Assembly (NCBI GenBank): GCA_903824155.1
Contig: CAIJVL010000057.1
Coordinates: 1 to 23,465, forward strand
Origin: Candidatus Adlerbacteria bacterium
GTDB taxonomy: Bacteria > Patescibacteriota > Minisyncoccia > Phycocordibacterales > SBAW01
DNA length: 23,465 bases
Direction of reading: 5' to 3'
A program made the position numbers and the translations under genes. Positions within the stretch are counted from its first letter, which is position 1. Each line of letters starts with the position of its first letter. The notes under the pieces were generated by a model, which had not been told where the DNA came from, did not search any database, and saw only the letters and a list, made by a program, of their open reading frames with translations. This document shows positions 1-6,716 of this stretch, in pieces.

Positions 1-1836
1 ACCGAGGACCTGATGGAGTTTGTGACCGGCCCCGACTTTCCGACGGGCGCTATCACTTTTAATAAAAAAGACTTGCTGCAGGCGTACAGCACAGGCAAGG
101 GCGGCGTGGTAACGCGCGGCAATGCCGAAATCGTCGAGGGTAAAAAAGGCGACTACCAGATCATCATTACTTCGATACCGTATCGCGTCAACAAATCCAC
201 AAGTATTATTGAGCGCATCGCCGACCTGGTGCGCGATAAAAAGCTCGAGGGCGTGCGCGGCCTGCGCGATGAATCGACCAAGGACATCCGCGTCGTGGTA
301 GACCTCAAGCAGGGCGCGCATCCGCAAAAGGTCCTTAACTATTTGTACAAGCACACGGCGCTCGAGGACACCTTCCACTTCAACATGGTGGTGCTTGTCG
401 ACGGCGTGCCTCAAACGCTTAGCCTCAAGGGCATCTTGCAGGAGTTTATCAAGCACCGCAAAGAGGTGGTTAAGCGCCGCACGCAGTTTGACCTCACCAA
501 AGCGCAAGAGCGCGAGCATATTTTGCTGGGCCTCAAAAAAGCGCTCGATATTATTGACGAGATCATCAAGGCTATCCGGGCATCGAAAGACGTGGCAGAA
601 GCGCATCTTAACTTGATGAAGAAGTTTAAGTTTAGCGACCTGCAGTCAACCGCAATCCTCGAAATGCGCCTGCAAAAGTTGGCCAACCTTGAGCGCAAGA
701 AAATCGAAGACGAGCTTAAAGAAGTGCAGGACCTTATTGCCGAGCTCACCAGCCTCCTTGCTTCTGATAAAAAGATGCTTGGCGTTATTAAAGAAGAAAT
801 ACTCACCATCGCCAAAAAGCACGGCGACGAGCGCGCTACCAAGATAGTGAAAGGCGCTGCCGGCATCATCAATATCGAGGACCTGGTGCCCGACGACGAG
901 CAGGTGCTGGTGATGACCGCCGACGGCTACGTAAAGCGCACCAACCCCGACGAGTACAAAAAGCAAAAGCGCGGTGGCGTTGGCGTGGTTGATTTAAATA
1001 CCAAAGAAGAGGATGTGGTAACGCGCTTCCTTACTACCTCGACGCATAGCGACCTCCTCTTTTTTAGCGATCTCGGCAAAGCGTACCAAATAAAGATGTA
1101 TGAGCTGCCCGAAGGCAAGCGCTCGACCAAGGGCAAAGCCCTGGTTAACTTCCTCTCCATAAATGATACCGAAAAGGTGTCGTCGATCTTGCCGATGCGC
1201 AAAAACCAAAAAGAGGGCGAGAAGTTCCTCTACATGATCACCAAGCAGGGCGTTGCCAAAAAGGTAGATGCGACGGCCTTCCACGACGTGCGCCGCTCGG
1301 GGCTTATTGCAATCAAACTCCAAAAGGGTGATGAGCTTATTGCCGCTTTGCTTGCAGGGAAGGGCGATGAAATATTCCTCTCGACCGCAAAGGGTCAGTC
1401 TATCCGCTTTAAAGAAAGTGACATCCGCGCCATGGGCCGCACCGCAGGCGGCGTGCGCGGTATGAAGCTCGGCAGTGGCGACTCAATAGTGGGTGCAGAT
1501 GTAGTACCCAAGGGTGCCAAGGGGCTCGAGGTATTGGTAGTCTCGCGCAACGGCTATGGCAAGACAACGCCAACATCAGAGTACAAAGTACAAAACCGCG
1601 GCGGCAGTGGCATAAAAACAGTTAAAGTAACTCCCAAAACCGGCCCGTTGATCGCCGCTCAAATAGTATCCAAGACCGAAGGTGAGGGCCCCGATGAAAT
1701 AGTAGTAGTCTCCCAAAAAGGCCAAGTCATCCGCACCGCCCTAACCGAAATCCCATCCCTCAGCAGAGGAACCCAAGGCGTCCGCGTCATGAAACTAAGA
1801 GAAGGTGACGCAATAGCAAGCTTCGTTTGCTTGTAA
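1..1836 (+). CDS. gyrA: DNA gyrase subunit A, 3' part (5' end outside window)
   Basis: This is the C-terminal 611 residues of the DNA-cleaving subunit of gyrase, which with GyrB introduces negative supercoils. The reading frame is open from base 1, and the first residues (TEDLMEFVTGPDFPTGA) match the GyrA segment after the catalytic tyrosine region, so the true start lies upstream. Visible parts are the tower and coiled coil (LQKLANLERKKIEDE) and the C-terminal DNA-wrapping beta-pinwheel with repeated blades. The GyrA box appears as QKRGGVG near base 964, and its presence favours GyrA over ParC. The last 150 bases use CTA, AGA and ATA codons more than the CTT/CGC-rich body. A zeta-toxin-like gene follows after 3 bases without a terminator between them, so the two are probably co-transcribed. 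Confidence 0.95.
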   Translation, partial: TEDLMEFVTGPDFPTGAITFNKKDLLQAYSTGKGGVVTRGNAEIVEGKKGDYQIIITSIPYRVNKSTSIIERIADLVRDKKLEGVRGLRDESTKDIRVVVDLKQGAHPQKVLNYLYKHTALEDTFHFNMVVLVDGVPQTLSLKGILQEFIKHRKEVVKRRTQFDLTKAQEREHILLGLKKALDIIDEIIKAIRASKDVAEAHLNLMKKFKFSDLQSTAILEMRLQKLANLERKKIEDELKEVQDLIAELTSLLASDKKMLGVIKEEILTIAKKHGDERATKIVKGAAGIINIEDLVPDDEQVLVMTADGYVKRTNPDEYKKQKRGGVGVVDLNTKEEDVVTRFLTTSTHSDLLFFSDLGKAYQIKMYELPEGKRSTKGKALVNFLSINDTEKVSSILPMRKNQKEGEKFLYMITKQGVAKKVDATAFHDVRRSGLIAIKLQKGDELIAALLAGKGDEIFLSTAKGQSIRFKESDIRAMGRTAGGVRGMKLGSGDSIVGADVVPKGAKGLEVLVVSRNGYGKTTPTSEYKVQNRGGSGIKTVKVTPKTGPLIAAQIVSKTEGEGPDEIVVVSQKGQVIRTALTEIPSLSRGTQGVRVMKLREGDAIASFVCL

Positions 1837-1839
1837 CGC

Positions 1840-2553
1840 ATGACCGAGGAAGAATTACAAATTGAAAAAGAAGCCATTGCGTTTGCCAAGACAAACAAGA
1901 AGACGATTGCAAAGGAGCTTACAGATTTAAGTAAGTTTCCAGCTGACCAGATTCCGGTATCAGTATTTATGGCCGGTTCCCCAGGCGCAGGAAAAACAGA
2001 AGCTTCACAAAATCTTATAAAAAAATTCGCTTCAAGCGCGGGTCCTATTCTAAGGATTGATACCGATGAAATTAGATCAAGACTACCAGGCTACAATGGT
2101 AAAAACTCACATTTGTTTCAGGGAAGTACATCTATAATTGCAGACAAGATGCATGACATTGCTTTGTCAAACAAGCAAAGTTTTGTATTTGACGGTACTT
2201 TATCTAATTTAGTAAGAGCTAGAGAAAATATAAATCGTTCAATTGCTAAAGGCAGATTTGTCCAGATCATCTATGTTTACCAAGATCCTATCCAGGCGTG
2301 GCAATTTGTTAAAGCTAGAGAAGTCAAAGACGGTAGACATGTTCCCTGTGAATCTTTCATAAACCAATATTTTCAAGCCAGAGAAAATGTTAATTGTTTA
2401 AAGAAGGAATTCGGTGCTAAAATCAAAGTAGATCTAGTTGTAAAGAATATTGATGGCTCGGACTTCAGTTATAGAGAAAATATAGATGTCATTGACAATT
2501 ATATATCTGAGCAGTATAATATAGATCAATTAAAAATCTTAATAGTCGAATAA
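1840..2553 (+). CDS. zeta toxin-like P-loop kinase
   Basis: A 237-aa P-loop ATPase resembling the zeta toxin family, whose members phosphorylate UDP-N-acetylglucosamine or related sugar nucleotides. Walker A is GSPGAGKT at residues 46-53, followed by RIDTDEIRSRLPGY near residue 72 (where zeta toxins carry the substrate-binding Asp/Arg cluster) and FDGTLSN (about 112-118). An N-terminal helical stretch of about 40 residues precedes the kinase core. The ATG lies 3 bases after the gyrA stop with no Shine-Dalgarno sequence, so translation is probably coupled. The gene is visibly more AT-rich than gyrA and uses AGA and TTA often, which suggests recent acquisition. No epsilon-type antitoxin is recognised; only the 67-aa downstream gene is a candidate partner. 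It could instead be a housekeeping kinase of the same fold. Confidence 0.75.
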   Translation: MTEEELQIEKEAIAFAKTNKKTIAKELTDLSKFPADQIPVSVFMAGSPGAGKTEASQNLIKKFASSAGPILRIDTDEIRSRLPGYNGKNSHLFQGSTSIIADKMHDIALSNKQSFVFDGTLSNLVRARENINRSIAKGRFVQIIYVYQDPIQAWQFVKAREVKDGRHVPCESFINQYFQARENVNCLKKEFGAKIKVDLVVKNIDGSDFSYRENIDVIDNYISEQYNIDQLKILIVE

Positions 2554-2557
2554 ATAT

Positions 2558-2761
2558 ATGACAAGAAAAATCCTAAATTTCCTAGGTTTTGAAGGTGGTT
2601 CGAAAAAGGATTCTTCGAGTGAGTTTTCACGCTTTATTCGAGAGGCTTCTTCGGGTGAGAAAAAGAAAGTCTTTATGGAAGTAGCTAGGAAGGCGAGTGC
2701 GGAACAAAAAGAAGTTATTGAACACTTTCATTCAACTAAAAGGAAACTCGAAACAGTCTAA
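2558..2761 (+). CDS. small hypothetical protein, partner of the zeta-like kinase
   Basis: A 67-aa charged, probably helical protein (for example SGEKKKVFMEVARKASAEQK) that I do not recognise. It begins 4 bases after the zeta-like gene and ends just before a strong terminator, so it is the last gene of the gyrA/zeta transcript. It shares the AT-rich composition of the kinase gene, which suggests that the two arrived together. No Shine-Dalgarno sequence is seen; coupling to the upstream stop is likely. By position it could be an antitoxin or accessory protein, but nothing in the sequence proves that. Confidence 0.6.
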   Translation: MTRKILNFLGFEGGSKKDSSSEFSRFIREASSGEKKKVFMEVARKASAEQKEVIEHFHSTKRKLETV

Positions 2762-2776
2762 ACTAAAAACAAAAAA

Positions 2777-2801
2777 ACTCCGGCATTTGCCGGAGTTTTT
2801 T
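2777..2801 (+). terminator. Rho-independent terminator after the gyrA/zeta operon
   Basis: A 9-base inverted repeat (ACTCCGGCA/TGCCGGAGT, effective loop about 4 bases) is followed by a run of T. A run of A precedes the stem, so it can also act on the minus strand. Confidence 0.9.
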
Positions 2802-2802
2802 G

Positions 2803-3066
2803 TGAGGGGGTGGATCAGATTCACCTGCCCGAAGCTAGGATTTTTCGAACCTCTGTCACCACGTTTTATCATCATCCCCAGGCGCTCGTACTGTTGTCGG
2901 TCTATCAGCCTCTCAAAGGCTTAACCGATGGGCTCTAGTGCCCACAATTAATCTCCCTGCCCATTAAGAGAGTAGCACATCCTGCACGGCTTGAGCCAAG
3001 CCTAGAACCATGGTGTGGTAGTAAAAATGATGTCAGGTAACTTTTAATTAGAGTTTGGTATACTAA
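2803..3066. other. gene-free stretch with short hairpins
   Basis: No protein-like reading frame is visible on either strand. Short inverted repeats occur at 2810-2824, 2908-2920 (GCCT/AGGC), 2930-2943 (GGGC/GCCC) and 2988-3002 (GGCTTG/CAAGCC). On the minus strand the stretch would run into the bidirectional terminator at 2777-2801. The segment around 2835-2860 faintly recalls the T arm of a tRNA on the minus strand, but no cloverleaf can be drawn. It may be part of a structured RNA or decayed sequence. Confidence 0.35.
3058..3063 (+). promoter_or_regulatory. -10 box (extended) upstream of the putative RNA
   Basis: TATACT preceded by TGG (extended -10 type). The -35 region is AT-rich without a clear TTGACA. 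It faces the stem-loop-rich region 3070-3440. Confidence 0.45.
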
Positions 3067-3069
3067 TTT

Positions 3070-3480
3070 TACTTCCACAAACATGGAGGTTGAAAGTACA
3101 TTGAGTAAGAAACCGAATATCTAGTGAAATATCTCGTTTCGCGGGCCGAGCTCTCAGGTCCATATGAAGAGCCACTGGCGGGATAAGGACAGGTTGTAAA
3201 CGAGCCCCCTAAGTTCCCCCGCAATGTGCGATTTACTGCTGTATCCACATCGGCATCTAGTTCGTCCGGCTTGTACGTCCACATGAAAGGCTCCACGCTT
3301 TCGGTGCCGGCGAGCGTCCAGACCAAACTTCGACCCACGGTCGAGAGATGGCAGAAGATGAGGAGTCCTAACCTCCTCAATTGGACACTAGCGGCTCTGT
3401 CCTAGGGAAAGGGAAGAGTGACTTCCTACCGCTATATTAAAGGCCCGACGCGAGCAATCGCGTCGGGCCACTTTCTTTTG
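3070..3480 (+). ncRNA. candidate structured RNA of unknown family
   Basis: About 400 bases with a promoter-like -10 box in front, a strong terminator behind and no plausible protein. Inverted repeats seen by eye are 3133-3139 with 3198-3204 (CTCGTTT/AAACGAG), 3266-3270 with 3306-3310 (CCGGC/GCCGG), 3330-3335 with 3339-3344 (TCGACC/GGTCGA), 3360-3365 with 3373-3378 (GAGGAG/CTCCTC) and 3383-3387 with 3398-3402 (GGACA/TGTCC). I looked for hallmarks of RNase P RNA (GAGGAAAGTCC, ACAGAAA), tmRNA (tRNA-like ends, a tag ending ALAA) and SRP RNA and did not find them. The strand follows from the promoter and terminator. The family is unknown, and an untranslated remnant is also possible. Confidence 0.35.
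3442..3480 (+). terminator. strong terminator with GCAA tetraloop
   Basis: A perfect 12-bp stem (GGCCCGACGCGA/TCGCGTCGGGCC) closes a GNRA-type GCAA loop, followed by CTTTCTTTTG. The T tract runs directly into the -10 box of the next gene. Confidence 0.92.
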
Positions 3481-3487
3481 TATACTT
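3464..3487 (+). repeat. 24-base terminator/promoter repeat, copy 1
   Basis: Twenty-four bases covering the distal terminator arm, the T tract and the TATACTT box are identical to 4533-4556. Both copies stand directly in front of a HAD-family gene. Confidence 0.9.
3481..3486 (+). promoter_or_regulatory. -10 box of the first HAD gene, leaderless
   Basis: TATACT followed by exactly 6 bases and then ATG at 3493. The expected transcription start falls on the start codon. Confidence 0.65.
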
Positions 3488-3492
3488 GGCCC

Positions 3493-4107
3493 ATGCCTAA
3501 AGCAATACTTTTTGATGCAGATGGGGTGGTTTTGAAGAAGCAAAAGGAATATTTTAGCGTGCGGTTTGCACGTGACTATGGGGCACCGCTCGACGAAGTG
3601 ACTGACTTTTTTAAAAATAAGTATAGGGAGTGCCAAGATGGCAAGGCGGATCTAAAAGAGGAATTGAAAGAACTTTTGCCAAAATGGGGCTGGGACAAGG
3701 GTACGGATGCCTTTTTGGAATATTGGTTTACTACTGATGTCGAGGTCGACAAAGAGGTGATGAAGGTAATTGCAACGTATCGCAGCAAAGGGGTTAAATG
3801 CTATTTGGCAACCGATCAAGAAAAATATCGCGCCGAATATTTGCGCAGGCGGCTTGACCTTAACAATCAGTTTGACGGGCTATTCTTTTCCTACGAGCTG
3901 GGAGCAGGCAAATCAGAGCCGAAGTTTTTTGAGCAGATACTACACCGCCTTGATATACCGGCCGGAGAAATAGCGTATCGTGATGATGATAAAAAGAATG
4001 TCGAAGTGGCCAAAGCGCTGGGCATTGAGGCAAAATTCTATGAAAGGATGTTCGATTTAAATATAGAAAGTAAAGAAAGCCAGATACCGAAAATACAGAA
4101 TATATGA
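3493..4107 (+). CDS. HAD-superfamily hydrolase (IA-like, with cap)
   Basis: A 204-aa haloacid dehalogenase-type phosphatase. Motif I is DADGVV near residue 8 (nucleophile Asp and acid Asp), motif II is LATD in the middle, motif III the Lys in KSEPKFF, and motif IV is YRDDDKKNV near residue 168, so all catalytic motifs are present. About 75 residues between motifs I and II form a helical cap, as in HAD-IA enzymes. The substrate cannot be told. The frame is open further upstream, to 3418, but that part would cross the terminator, so the ATG at 3493 (MPKAILFDADG) is chosen. It lies 6 bases after a TATACT box with no ribosome-binding site. The gene is monocistronic or reads weakly into the next. 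Confidence 0.88.
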   Translation: MPKAILFDADGVVLKKQKEYFSVRFARDYGAPLDEVTDFFKNKYRECQDGKADLKEELKELLPKWGWDKGTDAFLEYWFTTDVEVDKEVMKVIATYRSKGVKCYLATDQEKYRAEYLRRRLDLNNQFDGLFFSYELGAGKSEPKFFEQILHRLDIPAGEIAYRDDDKKNVEVAKALGIEAKFYERMFDLNIESKESQIPKIQNI

Positions 4108-4193
4108 AAAATGTTGAGAAAAAGATTGATTTGGGATTTTTCATTTGCTTTGTGGTAGGGTAGCTGCAGAGGAACTTACACGAGAGGTGTTAC

Positions 4194-4526
4194 ATGGCTA
4201 GACTCTACAGTAACGTCAATTCCTGGCGGCGCGGGCTTAATCTTGGCCGCATTACCGACCAGCAACTGCGACCCGTGAGCAGCCCGCGTGTCGACGTGAT
4301 AGAGGCCAATCAAACATTGGCCGAGCTCGACGAAGCGGTACAGGATCATCACACTAAACGCCTCATGCAGGAGTTGCTCCGCATAAGGCCAATTATGGAG
4401 GCACGCCCCGACAAGCGGCGTCGTCCTACAGAGGTGAGTAAGAAGCTCTTTGTGGCTTACCGCAAGCATAAGTTTGGGTTTAGAAACCGTTCAATCAAGA
4501 AAAAGAAGAAGCGGCCCGTCGCGTAA
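4194..4526 (+). CDS. small basic hypothetical protein
   Basis: A 110-aa, strongly basic protein whose C-terminus is rich in Lys and Arg (SIKKKKKRPVA). The middle is helical (EANQTLAELDEAVQDHHTKR). No known family is recognised; the charge suggests binding to nucleic acid or to ribosomes, which is inference only. The start is supported by GAGAGGTG 6 bases before the ATG. The stop codon sits in the loop of the terminator hairpin at 4513-4538, so the last codons also encode the terminator stem. Confidence 0.65.
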   Translation: MARLYSNVNSWRRGLNLGRITDQQLRPVSSPRVDVIEANQTLAELDEAVQDHHTKRLMQELLRIRPIMEARPDKRRRPTEVSKKLFVAYRKHKFGFRNRSIKKKKKRPVA

Positions 4527-4549
4527 TCGCGCCGGGCCACTTTCTTTTG
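4513..4549 (+). terminator. terminator overlapping the end of the basic-protein gene
   Basis: An 11-bp stem with one mismatch (GGCCCGTCGCG/CGCGCCGGGCC) and loop TAAT, in which TAA is the stop codon. The T tract CTTTCTTTT follows and abuts the next -10 box. Confidence 0.85.
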
Positions 4550-4556
4550 TATACTT
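4533..4556 (+). repeat. 24-base terminator/promoter repeat, copy 2
   Basis: Identical to 3464-3487. It ends in the TATACTT box (-10 at 4550-4555) that precedes the second HAD gene. Confidence 0.9.
4550..4555 (+). promoter_or_regulatory. -10 box of the HAD/sigma-like/DUF1653/HIT operon
   Basis: TATACT, 8 bases before the ATG at 4564. This implies a leader of 0-2 bases. Confidence 0.6.
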
Positions 4557-4563
4557 ACGCGAC

Positions 4564-4956
4564 ATGAAAAAAGCGGTTATTTTTGATTTTTATGGGGTTT
4601 TGGTTATTAACGACTCTATTAATTCCGAACTTGTTTCAGTAATCGAAGAGATCAAAAAGAATGGCTGGCCGGTTTTTGTACTTTCTAATGCAGATACTGC
4701 TTTAGCGGCACAGCACTCTACCGAGTATCCTGAGGTATTACAACTGTTCGACAAACTATATTACTCCGGCGACACGGGCTTTTTAAAGCCTGATCTTGCT
4801 GCTTACAAATTAATACTTGAGGAAAATAACCTACAGCCTGCAGAAGTCTTTTATTTTGATGACAGCGCTGGACATGTCGCTTCTGCGCAGTCGTTAGGAA
4901 TAAATAGCTATCTTTTTAAAGATGCCCGCATGGTCCGTGATACATTGCACCTATGA
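4564..4956 (+). CDS. capless HAD-family hydrolase
   Basis: A compact 130-aa HAD protein. Motif I is DFYGVL near residue 8, motif II LSNAD, motif III the Lys of FLKPD, and motif IV FDDSAGHV. There is almost no cap insertion, so the substrate may be large (protein or nucleic acid) or the active site may be completed by a partner. The frame extends upstream to 4450, but that would cross a terminator; the ATG at 4564 lies 8 bases after a TATACT box. It is the first gene of a four-gene operon in which genes overlap or lie 1-2 bases apart. Its end overlaps the next start as ATGA. Confidence 0.85.
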   Translation: MKKAVIFDFYGVLVINDSINSELVSVIEEIKKNGWPVFVLSNADTALAAQHSTEYPEVLQLFDKLYYSGDTGFLKPDLAAYKLILEENNLQPAEVFYFDDSAGHVASAQSLGINSYLFKDARMVRDTLHL

Positions 4957-5288
4957 GCAAAGGAGATCCTGTATCGCCGCTGTCTGATGGATCTCCTAAA
5001 AATGATAAGGAGTTGGAAAAGAGAGCTGCGATGGAGCCTGCCGCCCGTGAAGAGTTACGAAAAGTAGTGATGGTAACGGCTTTGTATCAGGCTCAAGGGG
5101 TAATTGAGGCATTGAAATTGGATAAAAGCCGAGAAAAAGAACTTGCTTCGATTGGTATGACGGCATTTGATAAAGCTTTTTATCACTATATGAAGTATGG
5201 TCATATTACTGAAAATACAGACTATACCTTTTCAGAATATTTTGGCTGGTGGGCAAGGCAGGCAATTGTAAGTTATATTGAGCGATAA
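4953..5288 (+). CDS. orphan sigma-70 region 2-like small protein
   Basis: A 111-aa protein. Its C-terminal half resembles sigma-70 region 2: ELASIGMTAFDKAFYHY matches the 2.1/2.2 helix pattern (DLIQEGNIGLMKAVDKF in sigma-70). FSEYFGWWARQAIVSYIE matches region 2.3-2.4 (FSTYATWWIRQAITRSIA), including the FS-Y--WW-RQAI pattern. The segment between is longer than usual (YGHITENTDYT), and no region 3 or 4 follows, so it cannot be a complete sigma factor. The ATG overlaps the HAD stop and no Shine-Dalgarno sequence is seen, so coupling is likely. It could be a decoy or regulator binding core RNA polymerase, or a relic. I have not tested the match by alignment. Confidence 0.6.
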   Translation: MSKGDPVSPLSDGSPKNDKELEKRAAMEPAAREELRKVVMVTALYQAQGVIEALKLDKSREKELASIGMTAFDKAFYHYMKYGHITENTDYTFSEYFGWWARQAIVSYIER

Positions 5289-5289
5289 C

Positions 5290-5541
5290 ATGAGCAAAAA
5301 CTCTCCAATACCGCAAAAGCCTGAGGGGGCTCCTTTGAAGGGGGAGGTTTTTCGGCACTATAAGGGAGACAAATACAGAGTGACAGGGTTGGCCCTTAAC
5401 AGTGCCGACGATACTTGGATGGTTTTGTATGAACCTATGTACGAAAATGCCGCGACCGAATTTTTTACCCGCCCTTTGGCCGAGTGGCGCGAGGTGGTGG
5501 AGTGGGAGGGGAAGAAGGTTGAAAGATTTAGTAAGATATAA
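5290..5541 (+). CDS. DUF1653-like protein
   Basis: An 83-aa protein resembling DUF1653: it has the G-V-F-R-H-Y-K-G-D-K-Y-R-V start (residues about 18-30), a central VLYEPMY and a C-terminal VERFSKI. The biochemical function of DUF1653 is unknown to me. A TTG at 5278 could extend it by 4 codons, but the ATG at 5290, one base after the previous stop, fits the operon spacing. It is the third gene of the HAD/sigma-like/DUF1653/HIT operon. Confidence 0.78.
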   Translation: MSKNSPIPQKPEGAPLKGEVFRHYKGDKYRVTGLALNSADDTWMVLYEPMYENAATEFFTRPLAEWREVVEWEGKKVERFSKI

Positions 5542-5543
5542 AC

Positions 5544-5894
5544 ATGGCCACACTACGCTTAGACGAAACAAAGGCGGCTTACGATGCTTATCAGTTAGAG
5601 GATGCATTTAAAAACGGCTGCCCTTTGTGCAATGCGCCTACGGTGCACGCTTTTACCCATTGGCGCATTGTTAAAAACCGTTTTCCCTACGACAAAATTG
5701 CCGGGATTCATGACATGCTGGTACCATCGCGGCATATAACCGAAAAGGAGATTAGCCAAGAGGAGTGGCATGAGCTGGCTAACATTAAAAACGACTACGT
5801 CCATCCCAACTATCAGTTTATTATCGAAGCTACCCACAAAGTTAAGTCGATACCTGCACATTTCCATCTGCATCTTATTGTGCTCAAGGACTAG
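5544..5894 (+). CDS. HIT-domain protein
   Basis: A 116-aa histidine-triad protein, a family of nucleotide hydrolases and transferases acting on AMP conjugates or dinucleoside polyphosphates. The triad HFHLHLI stands near the C-terminus, preceded by the typical DMLVPSRHI strand (about residues 57-65). GCPLC near residue 29 may bind a metal, as in Fhit/HINT-like proteins. It begins 2 bases after the DUF1653 stop and ends the operon. With a HAD phosphatase at the operon start, a role in handling nucleotides or their by-products is plausible but not shown. Confidence 0.85.
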   Translation: MATLRLDETKAAYDAYQLEDAFKNGCPLCNAPTVHAFTHWRIVKNRFPYDKIAGIHDMLVPSRHITEKEISQEEWHELANIKNDYVHPNYQFIIEATHKVKSIPAHFHLHLIVLKD

Positions 5895-5896
5895 GC

Positions 5897-5924
5897 TTGA
5901 ATAAAAGGCCAAAAGGCGTATAGT
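5897..5924 (+). promoter_or_regulatory. promoter of the 5959 unit
   Basis: TTGAAT (5897-5902), 16-base spacer, TATAGT (5919-5924). The 15 bases at 5912-5926 are identical to 7285-7299 in front of another small gene. Confidence 0.7.
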
Positions 5925-5958
5925 CTCTGCGGAACGTAATGCGGCAAAGGAGAGACAA

Positions 5959-6249
5959 ATGACAGACGACACTGCGGTAAAGTCGGGCGTATACGCTAAT
6001 CCGGCAGGACACGTGTGCAAGGTTATCGGGGTGGCCTATTATCCAGCCCAAAACAAGAATATGATTGTGTATTGGTCCGACTACGACCAGCCCGAAGTGA
6101 GCCGGCTGATTGTGCAGGATGTCGGTGACTTTATGGCTGCTCTTGAACGCGCCAAGTGGGTGTACCATGGCGTGAAGTTGAAAAAGCCCAAAGCCAGGAC
6201 TCTCGCCAGCGGATTTAAACCCGGCTCGCGCATCGACAAGAAAGCATAG
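5959..6249 (+). CDS. small protein, possibly divergent DUF1653-like
   Basis: A 96-aa protein with a beta-rich N-terminal part (GVYANPAGHVCKVIGVAYYP, then MIVYWSDYD). Its order recalls DUF1653 (G-V-Y, K-V-I-G-V-A, V-Y), so it may be a distant copy of the 5290 gene; this is a weak match. The C-terminus is basic (KKPKARTLASGFKPGSR). The start is well supported by AAAGGAGAG 4 bases before the ATG. It is followed at once by the GTG-started gene at 6259 and shares its promoter. Function unknown. Confidence 0.65.
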   Translation: MTDDTAVKSGVYANPAGHVCKVIGVAYYPAQNKNMIVYWSDYDQPEVSRLIVQDVGDFMAALERAKWVYHGVKLKKPKARTLASGFKPGSRIDKKA

Positions 6250-6258
6250 GAGGATGTA

Positions 6259-6588
6259 GTGAGGAAAAACCTTACCAAAGAGGATATACGCTTTGTTGCC
6301 GATTTGTGCCAAATAGCGATTGTCAAAAGAGATCCGGGCATCCGGCATCAAATGCATCCGGTGGTGCCTGGTCACGCGTGGGACGAGCGACGTGCTCTGG
6401 AAACAGCACATTATTTACTTACTTTAGCGGCTCAAGCTGCCAGACGTAATGTGCGTCGGGGCGAAATACTTGCTAACCGAGCTCATGCGATAATGGAAGT
6501 ATTTGGGGTCGTGCCCGAAGCTGAAGATGGTGCCGCTAGAGCCGCACTCAGTTCTTTTTCTTTTCCAACCGGCCTAAAGCCGTTATGA
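6259..6588 (+). CDS. small hypothetical helical protein (GTG start)
   Basis: A 109-aa protein rich in Ala and Arg with long predicted helices (RALETAHYLLTLAAQAARRN). I do not recognise the family. The GTG start is chosen because TAGGAGGAT stands 4 bases upstream and the previous stop is 9 bases away. It is the second gene of the unit beginning at 5959 and is followed by a strong terminator. Confidence 0.65.
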   Translation: MRKNLTKEDIRFVADLCQIAIVKRDPGIRHQMHPVVPGHAWDERRALETAHYLLTLAAQAARRNVRRGEILANRAHAIMEVFGVVPEAEDGAARAALSSFSFPTGLKPL

Positions 6589-6593
6589 AATTC

Positions 6594-6628
6594 CCGCCTG
6601 CAGGTAACTGCGGGCGGTTTTATTTTAA
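6594..6628 (+). terminator. terminator with GTAA tetraloop
   Basis: A 10-bp stem (CCGCCTGCAG/CTGCGGGCGG, one G-T pair) with a GNRA-type GTAA loop, then TTTTATTTTAAT. Confidence 0.88.
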
Positions 6629-6652
6629 TAAATGGTACCTGACACCTTTTAT

Positions 6653-6680
6653 TTGACGCCAAACTCAATGGGTGTACTGT
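6653..6680 (+). promoter_or_regulatory. promoter of the 6717 gene
   Basis: TTGACG (6653-6658), 16-base spacer, TACTGT (6675-6680). Confidence 0.55.
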
Positions 6681-6716
6681 AGTGGCAGATGCTGTGCAAC
6701 AAGAAAGGGGATAGTC

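Noticed and set aside
2835..2915. tRNA gene on the minus strand
   Set aside because: GGTTCGAAAAATCC recalls a T arm, but neither the T stem, the acceptor stem nor an anticodon arm can be formed properly.
3069..3380. 103-aa minus-strand reading frame
   Set aside because: Its sequence has no family pattern or ribosome-binding site, and it covers the stem-loop-rich region better explained as RNA or non-coding.
2803..3480. RNase P RNA, tmRNA or SRP RNA
   Set aside because: The conserved cores (GAGGAAAGTCC and ACAGAAA; tRNA-like ends and tag; GGAAGCAG region) were not found on either strand.
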